From the NCBI RefSeq assembly GCF_011752565.1, contig NZ_VWXK01000024.1:27317-91316 (forward strand): 64,000 nt of DNA, in the 5' to 3' direction. Numbering within the stretch: position 1 is the stretch's first letter; each line of letters starts with the position of its first letter. Positions 35,237-42,861 of this stretch are shown piece after piece. The notes under the pieces are model-generated. The model did no database searches, had not been told where the DNA came from, and saw only the letters and a program-made list of their open reading frames with translations. The DNA is from Pantoea sp. Ap-967 (GTDB lineage Bacteria > Pseudomonadota > Gammaproteobacteria > Pseudomonadales > Pseudomonadaceae). Made by a program: the position numbers and the translations under genes.

Positions 35237-36133
35237 TCACGAATGCAAGCTTCTTGCAGCTGCGGCTTTGATAGCCCTTGTGATGGCTAAAAGGGTGTCT
35301 GAGCGCACTGCAGCATGCTGCCAGTAAATTGGTTCATCAACATGCATACCAGGTGCTATCTCTGCGATTTTTTTGGCGTTTGAAGATGCTTCAAACAGTC
35401 CTTCTGCGACTACGCACCAACCCAAATCGCGTTCAGCCGCCTCCACAAGGCCAGTAACAGAGGGAAGATAGTGCACTGGAGGGCTGACTTCGGTTGAGCT
35501 GAGTGAGCGTATGAACGATGAATGAAGTATGTCTTTGCGGTTGTAAGCAATGACTGGTGCTATTGCCAGGCTCTCAGCGGTAACACCCTCACCAAAGAAG
35601 CGTCGGATGAATATTGGCGAAGCAATCGCGTGATATCGCATGGATCCCAAGAAGTGAACCTGACAACCTTGTAGGGCTTCAGCTTCTGAGGTGACAACAC
35701 CCATGACTGCGCCATTTTTCAAGAACTCCAGTGTATGGCCTTGGTCATCTCGTTGTATGTCAAAGAGATAACCATGCTCTTGGTGGATGGCAGCCAGGGC
35801 GGAAACGAGCCAGGTGCACAGCGAGTCATCGTTCACTGCAATGGGTATCGAGCTTGCAAATGCTGAGGTGCTGGATCCTGGAAGGAAATCAGCCAAGGCC
35901 TCGGTTTCAAGAACCTGCATGGGGCGTACTCGGCGGAGAAGCCGCTCGCCTGCAGGAGTGGGGCGGCAGGGTGTCTCGCGTACGATGAGCACCTGGCCTA
36001 GCCTGTCTTCAAGGGCCTTGATGCGTTGAGATATCGCTGAGGGCGTTACAAACAGGCGATGGGCGGCTTTTTCAAAGCTTGCCTCCTCCAAGACTGCAAT
36101 GAACGCTGAGATTTGGGGATGTACAAGGTTCAT
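35237..36133 (-). CDS. LysR-family regulator of the ArgP type (second copy)
   Basis: A 298-residue LysR protein with HTH FEKAAHRLFVTPSAISQRIKALE and DRLGQVLIVRETPCRPTPAGERLL, parallel to the protein at 16743-17642. ATG 36133 follows AGGTGG at five bases; a GTG nine bases upstream is possible. It is convergent with the DapA-like gene. ArgP regulators sense basic amino acids and control LysE/ArgO exporters, so the LysE gene at 40549 is a possible target. Confidence 0.85.
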   Translation of the reverse strand: MNLVHPQISAFIAVLEEASFEKAAHRLFVTPSAISQRIKALEDRLGQVLIVRETPCRPTPAGERLLRRVRPMQVLETEALADFLPGSSTSAFASSIPIAVNDDSLCTWLVSALAAIHQEHGYLFDIQRDDQGHTLEFLKNGAVMGVVTSEAEALQGCQVHFLGSMRYHAIASPIFIRRFFGEGVTAESLAIAPVIAYNRKDILHSSFIRSLSSTEVSPPVHYLPSVTGLVEAAERDLGWCVVAEGLFEASSNAKKIAEIAPGMHVDEPIYWQHAAVRSDTLLAITRAIKAAAARSLHS

Positions 36134-36390
36134 GCTGACCACCTGAATTAGCTTGACTTAACCTAGGTTAGATTTTATAGCTTTTCTAAAGTTTTGCCAT
36201 TGAGTAGCCTGGGCTCTACCAAATAGGTACTGAGCTACAGGCAAAATCTCTACACCAGCAACAGGTAATCTTATGAAACTCAAAGTACAAAGCTTCTGGA
36301 AAATGCTTATGGTTTGCTCCGTTGCATGGGGGCAGTATAATAAAAGGAATTTGAGGTGTCGCTGATTTGGCGATCACCGAGTAGATAAAA

Positions 36391-36411
36391 GGCTGCACGT
36401 CTTCTGTGCAG
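36391..36411 (-). terminator. Terminator of the Lrp-type gene
   Basis: CTGCAC/GTGCAG stem reading into CCTTTTATC on the minus strand, 10 bp after the regulator stop. Confidence 0.6.
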
Positions 36412-36421
36412 TCTTCTTTGT

Positions 36422-36913
36422 TTAAAGGCCCGGGAGTGAGCTTTTTATTACAGATAGCTCTGGATGTGCGATAAGCTTGTCAATGTGAAGCTCGCTGTTG
36501 TTCATCCATGTTTCAGTAAGTACCCGATAATGCTCCATGTCACGACAGCGCATTCTGATGCTGTAATCGTAGTGTCCGCTGATCAGCTGGCAGTCATAAA
36601 CCTCAGGGCATTTCTTGATGGTTGATTCGAACGCTTGTTGAGCAGAGCGCCCACTCTGATTTGAAAGGGCCGCGAGAACAAGCAGTGAGAGACCTGGAGA
36701 TACTAATTGAAGGTCAATGACTGCCCCGTAACCACGAATTATTCCACGCTTTTCTAACTTCCGGACTCGCTCCAAGCAGGGGCGCGAAGTGAGGTGTACC
36801 AGAGTGGAAAGTTTTTCGTAGGTTATTCGGCCATTGTGTCGCAAGACATCAATTATTGCTTCGTCAATGCGATCCAGCGGCGTGACTCGAATGATCTGAT
36901 TTTTTGTATCCAT
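36422..36913 (-). CDS. Lrp/AsnC-family regulator (third)
   Basis: A 163-residue feast/famine regulator with HTH LDRIDEAIIDVLRHNGRITYEKLSTLV and TSRPCLERVRKLEKRGIIRGY, then a RAM domain. It is less close to the other two Lrp proteins of the window than they are to each other. It lies beside a ribbon-helix-helix gene, a permease and ornithine cyclodeaminase, so control of ornithine/proline metabolism is a fair inference. Confidence 0.88.
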   Translation of the reverse strand: MDTKNQIIRVTPLDRIDEAIIDVLRHNGRITYEKLSTLVHLTSRPCLERVRKLEKRGIIRGYGAVIDLQLVSPGLSLLVLAALSNQSGRSAQQAFESTIKKCPEVYDCQLISGHYDYSIRMRCRDMEHYRVLTETWMNNSELHIDKLIAHPELSVIKSSLPGL

Positions 36914-37080
36914 AAGAAAAAACTTTTGAGTAAGACTGAGTCGTGGAAGCGTGTATACCCATGATGGTAGGCGTTTGAGTTATTCTGATTGAAGTGTTGG
37001 AAAAAGTATGCTAGCTCCTCGATCCTTGACAGCATGCCTGACATTTTACTCGCTTGCTCAGAGAGAGTCTTCTAAGCATC

Positions 37081-37317
37081 TTACATCTCGTCGTTCTTTT
37101 GAAGACGTAATTCAACGCTGAATTTCTGGCGGTCACGCTCCAGGTCTGCTGGAGAAAGAAGATCTGCTAAAGATGCTCCGTTTTCGACCTCCGTTAGAAG
37201 TAGAGAAATAGCATAGCGCATGAACCAGTGGGGAGAGCGGTCAAGAGATTGTGCTGCTGCTTGTATCCTGCTCTTTGTGTGCGGGTCGATCTTGATTCCA
37301 GCTGTGTGGCTTTTCAT
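37081..37317 (-). CDS. Stand-alone PutA-type ribbon-helix-helix DNA-binding protein
   Basis: A 78-residue protein. It has a beta strand GIKIDPHTKSRIQAAAQSL and the helix-turn motif DRSPHWFMRYAISLLLTEVE, almost the same pattern as the first 45 residues of PutA (DRTPHWLIKQAI). PutA uses this domain to repress proline catabolism genes. Here the domain stands alone without the dehydrogenase parts. Directly upstream of a permease and near ocd, which makes proline from ornithine, it may repress this cluster. Confidence 0.8.
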   Translation of the reverse strand: MKSHTAGIKIDPHTKSRIQAAAQSLDRSPHWFMRYAISLLLTEVENGASLADLLSPADLERDRQKFSVELRLQKNDEM

Positions 37318-37381
37318 GTCGATTACTTCTCATGCACGGTAAGCTACGCAAACCTCGCCGTAGCTTACCTTATCTCTAAAC

Positions 37382-38821
37382 TTAACGCGCGCTTACAGCT
37401 TCCAAGTGCTCCTGCTCTGGGTTGTCCATCTCGTCTACACGTTTGTAGTATTTCCGATAAGTAACTATCAGTATACCGAACCACAATGGAGCTATGCACA
37501 GGCCGGTTCTTGTATCGTCTTCCATGGTGAACATGCAGGCGATAAATACAAGGAATACGATCGTTAGATAGGCCGTTGCGATGCCACCCGGCATTTTGAA
37601 ATTAGAGCGCTCGTGCAATTCCTTGTCTCGTTTACGATATGCCAAGTAGGACGCCATGATTACGCTCCATGTGAAAAGCGTAATTACCGCTGTGATGGTC
37701 GACAGTAGCGTGAACAAAGTGATGGCTTCCGGAACCACCCACAGCAGAGCCAGACCTATCAACATGCAAGTAGATGTGAACAGAACAGCATGTACAGGTG
37801 TACCGAGTTTGGATAGCTTTCCAATCCATTGCGGCGCCCGTTTCTGAGCTGACAAACCGAACAGCATCCGACCACAGGAATACAGGCCACTGTTGGCAGC
37901 TGACATCGCTGCAGTCAGCACGACGAAGTTGACCATTCCTGCTGCAGCTGGGAGGCCAGCAAACACAAAAAGCTCTACGAAAGGGCTTCTGGAAATTGGT
38001 ACTTCTTTCCAGGAAACCACGCTGATGATGCACGCGATCGACAATACGTAGAACAACACAATGCGCCATGGGATGGCGTTGATGGCACGTGGAAGCGTGC
38101 GTTCTGGGTTTTTGGCTTCGGCTGCGGCAGTGCCGATCATTTCCGTCCCGGTGAAAGAATAAACGGCAATCTGGAAGCCCGCCAGGAAGCCACTAAGGCC
38201 GTGAGGGAATACAGCACCATCTTGTAGTAGATGGCTGAACGACGCTGGCGTACCGTTTGGTGATGTGAACGACATGGCGACCATCATCACACCCGTAACA
38301 ATCAGCAGGCAGATAGCCAAAATTTTGATGAGGCCAAACCAGAATTCTACTTCCCCGAAGATACGGACTGCCATCATGTTGATGATTGTCAGCGTTGCAA
38401 TGATCCCGCAACAGATAGTCCCCGTCGGCATCGTGGGAAACCAGTATTGCACAAAGCTGGCCATCATTACCATGTCGCCTACGGCGGCAATACTCCATGC
38501 AAACCAGTACGACCAGCTCACAATGAAGCCAGTTTGCGGGCCAAGATAGTGCGTGGCAATGTCGGCGAACGATTTAAAGCCTAAGTTGGAAAGTAGCAAC
38601 TCGCCTAGCGCGCGCATTACCAGAAACACGAAGAAGCCGAGGATCGCGTATACCAGAAGAATGGATGTGCCGGACAGCGCAATGATCTTGCCCGATCCCA
38701 TGAACAAGCCAGTGCCGATGGCTCCACCGATTGAGAGCAACTGGATGTGACGGTTTTCCAGTCGGCGTTCTAGCGTGGGGTTTCCTTGAGTTTGTATTTT
38801 GGAGGCTTGGTGCTGTGTCAT
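37382..38821 (-). CDS. Amino-acid permease, AAT type
   Basis: A 479-residue, 12-span permease. Signatures: LERRLENRHIQLLSIGGAIGTGLFMGSGKII, FLAGFQIAVYSFTGTEMIGTAAAEAKNPE and VLTAAMSAANSGLYSCGRMLFGLS. ATG 38821 is chosen because AAGGGG lies four bases upstream. It resembles the permease at 28902 and GabP/ProY relatives. Adjacent ornithine cyclodeaminase and the PutA-type repressor suggest ornithine or proline as cargo, which is inferred. Confidence 0.88.
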   Translation of the reverse strand: MTQHQASKIQTQGNPTLERRLENRHIQLLSIGGAIGTGLFMGSGKIIALSGTSILLVYAILGFFVFLVMRALGELLLSNLGFKSFADIATHYLGPQTGFIVSWSYWFAWSIAAVGDMVMMASFVQYWFPTMPTGTICCGIIATLTIINMMAVRIFGEVEFWFGLIKILAICLLIVTGVMMVAMSFTSPNGTPASFSHLLQDGAVFPHGLSGFLAGFQIAVYSFTGTEMIGTAAAEAKNPERTLPRAINAIPWRIVLFYVLSIACIISVVSWKEVPISRSPFVELFVFAGLPAAAGMVNFVVLTAAMSAANSGLYSCGRMLFGLSAQKRAPQWIGKLSKLGTPVHAVLFTSTCMLIGLALLWVVPEAITLFTLLSTITAVITLFTWSVIMASYLAYRKRDKELHERSNFKMPGGIATAYLTIVFLVFIACMFTMEDDTRTGLCIAPLWFGILIVTYRKYYKRVDEMDNPEQEHLEAVSAR

Positions 38822-39009
38822 ATTGCCCCTTGCTTTTTTTGAGCGAATTATTGTCATGCCGAAGGCTTTTTGTATGGGCTAATTTGCCCGAGGGTAGGCG
38901 CAAGTTTTTGTGCCTTGGACAAATTAATAGTGCTTTAATTTCAAGGCGATAATGATGCTCTGTTTGGAGCTCATTGTGAAGTCGAATGGATAAATTTATG
39001 CTTGCAACG

Positions 39010-39037
39010 ACACCGCCGAGCAAGAGCTCGGCGGTGT
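39010..39037. terminator. Hairpin after ocd
   Basis: Perfect 12-bp stem ACACCGCCGAGC/GCTCGGCGGTGT with an AAGA loop, eight bases after the ocd stop. The minus-strand side lacks a T run, so it may need help to terminate. Confidence 0.7.
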
Positions 39038-39044
39038 GTTTTGC

Positions 39045-40091
39045 TTAAGCTTGCTTTTTGAGCGCGATGCCAACCTCAGGTTGCAATAGCGCGAACAGAT
39101 CTTTTGGGTTTTTGAGATTTGGAACTAGGGAGATTTCTTCGCCGATGTTCAAATCGCGAGCTACGTCCATGACATAGCGGAGCGCTGAGTAATCCTCAAT
39201 CGCAAAGCCAACCGAGTCGAACAACGTGACTTGCGCTTGATTTTCACGGCCCGGAGCAGAGCCCTCTGCTACTTTCCAGAATTCAACGGTTGGCGAGTCT
39301 GCAGGCATTTGTTGAATCTCGCCCTCAATGCGGCTCTGCGGCTCATACTCAACAACTACGTAAGCATTTTCAACTATCTCGCGATGAAGCTCAGTTTTAC
39401 CCGGGCAGTCACCGCCAACAGCATTCAAGTGCATGCCTGGCTCGATCATCTCAGGAGTCAAAATGGTAGCGTAGGCCTTGTCTGCAGTGACAGTGGTAAC
39501 AATATCAGCACCACGAACTGCATCAGCTACCGAGTCAGCGATAATGAAATTGATACCTGGATAACCTGAGAGGTTATTTATGAGCTTCTCCGAAGCCTCA
39601 CGATCAATATCGTACAAACGAATCTCTTCAATGCCAAGGATGGTGTGGAACGCTACAGCTTGAAATTCGCTCTGCGAGCCATTGCCGATCAAGGCCATTG
39701 AGCGGCTGTTTTCGCGAGCCATGTACTTGGCAGCAAGTGCAGATGTCGCTGCTGTACGAACTGCAGTCGTCAGGGTCATCTCGGCCAGTAGCAGAGGGGC
39801 GCCTGTGTCTACATCAGCCAGAGCACCAAAAGCCATAACAGTCAACATGCCGTTATGGGTATTTTTAGGATGACCATTGACGTACTTAAAGGCATACAGG
39901 TTTGCATCGGACGCTGGCATGAGCTCGATCACGCCTTCAGGTGAGTGGTTAGCTACCCGAGCGCATTTTTCAAAATCGTGCCAACGCTGATAGTCTTGCT
40001 GGATATACTCAGCCATCTCAGACAGGCAAACCGGCAGCCCTTTAGTGATTACCAGGCGAGCCAGGTTAGGTACGTCAATGTAGCGAGTCAT
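39045..40091 (-). CDS. ocd: Ornithine cyclodeaminase
   Basis: A 348-residue NAD-dependent enzyme of the OCD/mu-crystallin family, converting ornithine to proline and ammonia. Seen: ELMPASDANLYAFKYVNGHP with the substrate-binding lysine, the ALIGNGSQSEFQA dinucleotide loop, and HLNAVGGDCPGKTEL with the catalytic aspartate. The sequence matches, as remembered, the Pseudomonas putida enzyme in length and motifs. It lies next to a permease and a PutA-type repressor, completing an ornithine-to-proline module. Tandem palindromes and a GAGCA-type site lie upstream. Confidence 0.92.
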   Translation of the reverse strand: MTRYIDVPNLARLVITKGLPVCLSEMAEYIQQDYQRWHDFEKCARVANHSPEGVIELMPASDANLYAFKYVNGHPKNTHNGMLTVMAFGALADVDTGAPLLLAEMTLTTAVRTAATSALAAKYMARENSRSMALIGNGSQSEFQAVAFHTILGIEEIRLYDIDREASEKLINNLSGYPGINFIIADSVADAVRGADIVTTVTADKAYATILTPEMIEPGMHLNAVGGDCPGKTELHREIVENAYVVVEYEPQSRIEGEIQQMPADSPTVEFWKVAEGSAPGRENQAQVTLFDSVGFAIEDYSALRYVMDVARDLNIGEEISLVPNLKNPKDLFALLQPEVGIALKKQA

Positions 40092-40292
40092 CTTCTACTC
40101 CTTTCAGTTGCCTGTCTTCGGACGGGATGAAGGCCAAGCAACGGATTTTGCTGTTATGTTCTGAAACAGCGTTTTGTGAAAAAGGGCGAGCAAAGCCCCG
40201 CAGCACCGGGGGCTACTGGAGTGTGATTGCTCTTTACGTGCCTATTTTCAGGGGGGGCACGATGAAATGCTGGTTGAACGGGCCTTTTAATG

Positions 40293-40337
40293 CAGCGGAA
40301 TCCGCTGTTTGGTGCCGCCAGGCAGCAGAATCTGCTG
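40293..40337. promoter_or_regulatory. Tandem palindromic operators upstream of ocd
   Basis: CAGCGGAATCCGCTG (40293-40307) and CAGCAGAATCTGCTG (40323-40337) are both 15-bp palindromes differing only by a compensating pair. They start 30 bp apart, close to three helical turns, so a protein could bind both on one face. They lie about 200-250 bp upstream of the ocd start. Confidence 0.55.
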
Positions 40338-40401
40338 TGTCATCCAGGCGGGTAATTTCCCAGTTGATCAGTGTGTGAGACGCATTGAGCGGAAGGGTAA
40401 T

Positions 40402-40420
40402 TGAGCAGAAAAAATGCTCA
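40402..40420. promoter_or_regulatory. GAGCA/TGCTC inverted repeat upstream of ocd
   Basis: TGAGCA-N7-TGCTCA, a perfect inverted repeat whose arms equal those of the operator family seen at 4300, 7483 and 26876, but with a longer spacer. Confidence 0.35.
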
Positions 40421-40548
40421 TGCCCGGCGGGCTGGCCTGTCAAATAGGCAGCACGAGATAACCTAGGTTGGACTGTTTCCGGAAGGGAAGGGCTTAACTA
40501 GAGCGGGAGTAGAAATCTATTTATATAACTGAAGGGGTGGCCGACGGC

Positions 40549-41184
40549 TTAGAAGCGGGCAAGTAGGAGCTTGAGGCCTGCTGCTCCAAACACCATCGCC
40601 AAAGAGCCTTCAATAAAACGACGAGCCCGTTGATAAGCTCGAATCATTGGGGCTGTTGAGAAAACTATCGCGTAGCCGCAGAAAATCGTAACACTCAGGA
40701 ATGCACATCCTGCCAGGATGATAGCTACGGTTGATTGTGAGGCTTCTGCACCCAGGCCCAGGCTCATGGTTGCTATCCAACCAAGGAGAGCTTTGGGGTT
40801 GGTCAAGTGCATCAGCAGGCCTCGCTGATACAGCTGCAATTCTGAAGCTTTCTGCGGTATGCCAGCTGCATTAGCAAGCTGCTCATCGGTTTGCAGAGCA
40901 GATCGAGCCGCCTTGAATCCAAGATACAGTAGATAGGCCCCACCCAAGATCTTCATGATCACCAAGGCCTGAGCATATTTTGCTAGTACCGCCGAGATCC
41001 CGGTGGCCGCCAGACTTCCCCAGAAAAGTGATCCACTAACCACGCCGGCGGCAAGACAGAGCGCAGACCTCCGCCCATCTTGCATGGCTACGCCCATAAT
41101 GCGCATGTTGCTTGGCCCTGGGCTGGCGGCACCGATGATGTAGACCGTGAATACCAGCAGAAGGTGGTGCAGATCAGCTGACAT
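40549..41184 (-). CDS. LysE/RhtB-family amino-acid exporter
   Basis: A 211-residue inner-membrane exporter with about six spans. It has the family start VYIIGAASPGPSNMRIMGVAMQDGRRSAL, the GGAYLLYLGFKAARSA segment and LLMHLTNPKALLGWIATM. GAGG lies six bases upstream of the ATG. LysE/ArgO relatives export lysine, arginine and canavanine. Its promoter carries the same TATATTGAC-N6-GGTCATCG element as ctdA, which is the best hint that it removes a basic amino acid analogue. Confidence 0.9.
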   Translation of the reverse strand: MSADLHHLLLVFTVYIIGAASPGPSNMRIMGVAMQDGRRSALCLAAGVVSGSLFWGSLAATGISAVLAKYAQALVIMKILGGAYLLYLGFKAARSALQTDEQLANAAGIPQKASELQLYQRGLLMHLTNPKALLGWIATMSLGLGAEASQSTVAIILAGCAFLSVTIFCGYAIVFSTAPMIRAYQRARRFIEGSLAMVFGAAGLKLLLARF

Positions 41185-41215
41185 GATGGCCTCACTAGGG
41201 GCGGTTCGATGCGTG

Positions 41216-41249
41216 ACTATAGATTTCGATGACCGTTGCGGTCAATATA
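41216..41249 (-). promoter_or_regulatory. lysE promoter overlapped by TATATTGAC-N6-GGTC operator, site 3
   Basis: On the minus strand, TATATTGAC-N6-GGTCATCG (41249 to 41227) gives -35 TTGACC (41245-41240), an 18-bp spacer and -10 TATAGT (41221-41216). This repeats the ctdA promoter layout, with the operator over the -35 box and spacer. The transcript would start about 25 bp before lysE. Confidence 0.6.
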
Positions 41250-41435
41250 ACGACCTCGAAATATCTTCAGGAATGCGCAGTCAGGGCAGTAACAGCTCAC
41301 ACCGAGCCCGAGCAGGATGAGGATCCACGCTAGGCTGCTCATGGGCAGGGCATTTCCTGAAGCATCTCAGCTTTGCGGTTGGCGGGAGTGCCGTGCCGGC
41401 CCAAGGAATTGCGTTCACGGATTCAAGAGTGTTTC

Positions 41436-42647
41436 ATGGCCAACCGATCAAAAATTCCCTTCACGGTGTACCTCCTCGGGCTCACTATTTTTGCGCTGAT
41501 TACTGGCGAGTTCATGGTGGCGGGTATTATGCCAGCCCTTGCTGATGCGTTCTCAGTTAGCCTGGCTAAGGTGGGAAACCTGATTGCATTTCATGCCTTG
41601 GGTATGGCCTTGGGCGGGCCACCTCTTGCGGTGCTTTTAATTTCCGGTGGCATCGGCAATAAGCACGCTCTAGTGGGGTTATTGGCATTATTCGTTGGCG
41701 CATCCTCAATGGCTGCCGCAGCTCCAAGCTATGAAGTTTTGCTGGGTGCTAGGGTTGTCATGGGCGTAGCAAGTTCAGCGTGTATCGGTCTCTGCATGAC
41801 CATTTGTGCCGGCCTTGTGAGCATTGATGCTCGGGGGCGCGCGATTTCGATTGTGCTTGCAGGATTGATGCTTTCGCCTGTCGCTGGCGTTCCCCTTACC
41901 AACGTGGTTCAGCATATGTACGGCTGGCGGGCCAGCTCGTGGGTGGTAGCGGTGCTCTCGTTGCTCTGCACATTCCTGGTCGCCAAGTGCGTACCTAGTG
42001 CTCAAACAAATCGGCAACCACCGCTGCGGCTTCAGATTCAAAGCCTCAAGAACGGAAGCCTTTGGGCAGCATATTTCACCAGCGGATGCATCATCGGTGC
42101 CACGTTCGCAGCCTTCAGTTACATCACCCCGATTCTCATTGAGGAAGTGGGCGTGCTGCCCGGTTCGGTAGCCCCTCTCCTGGCCCTTTACGGTATTGGC
42201 AATGTGATCGGAAACACCGTTGTCGGTCGACTTGCTGATCGCTACACATTCCAGACTCTAGGGTGGGGGCTACTGCTGCTCATACTGGCGCTTGGTGGGT
42301 TCGCCTTGGCAGGGGATCATCGCTGGTTAAATCTCGGTTGCTTCATTGCATTCGGGTTTACAGGTGTTGCCCTCAATCCGGCGATGGTTGCCCGAGTAAT
42401 GAAGGCTGCTGAACCTCATGCGCTGGTGAACACCCTTCACACATCAGTCATTACCGGTGGGTTGGCCTTTGGCAGCTGGGCTGGTGGTGAGGCAATCGAT
42501 GCTGGCTTTGGTCTTCGGTCGCCGCTGTGGGTGGGTGTAGGAATGGCCGTGCTGGGTTTAGTCAGCATCGTGTTGCCGTTGATGAGATCGTTCTCGAAGC
42601 AGCGAAAGATGGTTGAACAGCGTGTGAGCTGTGGGGCAGTCGAATAG
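41436..42647 (+). CDS. MFS transporter, DHA1 family
   Basis: A 403-residue, 12-span major facilitator. The start FTVYLLGLTIFALITGEFMVAGIMPALADAF and the motif C-like stretch GLMLSPVAGVPLTN place it with DHA1 exporters such as arabinose or nucleoside efflux proteins. ATG 41436 is used because it begins just before the first span, though no strong ribosome-binding site is seen. It is divergent from lysE. The exported compound is unknown. Confidence 0.85.
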   Translation: MANRSKIPFTVYLLGLTIFALITGEFMVAGIMPALADAFSVSLAKVGNLIAFHALGMALGGPPLAVLLISGGIGNKHALVGLLALFVGASSMAAAAPSYEVLLGARVVMGVASSACIGLCMTICAGLVSIDARGRAISIVLAGLMLSPVAGVPLTNVVQHMYGWRASSWVVAVLSLLCTFLVAKCVPSAQTNRQPPLRLQIQSLKNGSLWAAYFTSGCIIGATFAAFSYITPILIEEVGVLPGSVAPLLALYGIGNVIGNTVVGRLADRYTFQTLGWGLLLLILALGGFALAGDHRWLNLGCFIAFGFTGVALNPAMVARVMKAAEPHALVNTLHTSVITGGLAFGSWAGGEAIDAGFGLRSPLWVGVGMAVLGLVSIVLPLMRSFSKQRKMVEQRVSCGAVE

Positions 42648-42803
42648 CTTGGCCACAGGCGTTCCTAGACACGAAAGATAGCTTGGCTTCGCCTGAGTGT
42701 GATGGCAAAAGTGGAAGTGGGGAGAGGGTTGTCAGCTATCGAGGTTGGGCTGCCTCAGATTATCTGTAGGCTGCTAGATCATCGAGCCTAATTAGGCCCA
42801 CCG

Positions 42804-42829
42804 AAGCAGGGCGAGCGTTCGCCCTGCTT
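42804..42829. terminator. Bidirectional terminator
   Basis: AAGCAGGGCGA/TTCGCCCTGCTT stem with a three-base loop between two convergent genes (MFS and MocR). Confidence 0.75.
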
Positions 42830-42861
42830 TACGTTACCCGATATCCTAAGCAGCACACATT

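Larger units (their letters stand above)
40092..40548. other. 457-bp gene-free region upstream of ocd
   Basis: It contains two near-identical palindromes (40293-40337) and a TGAGCA...TGCTCA inverted repeat (40402-40420). No reading frame looks real. It acts as leader of ocd and tail of lysE. Confidence 0.6.
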
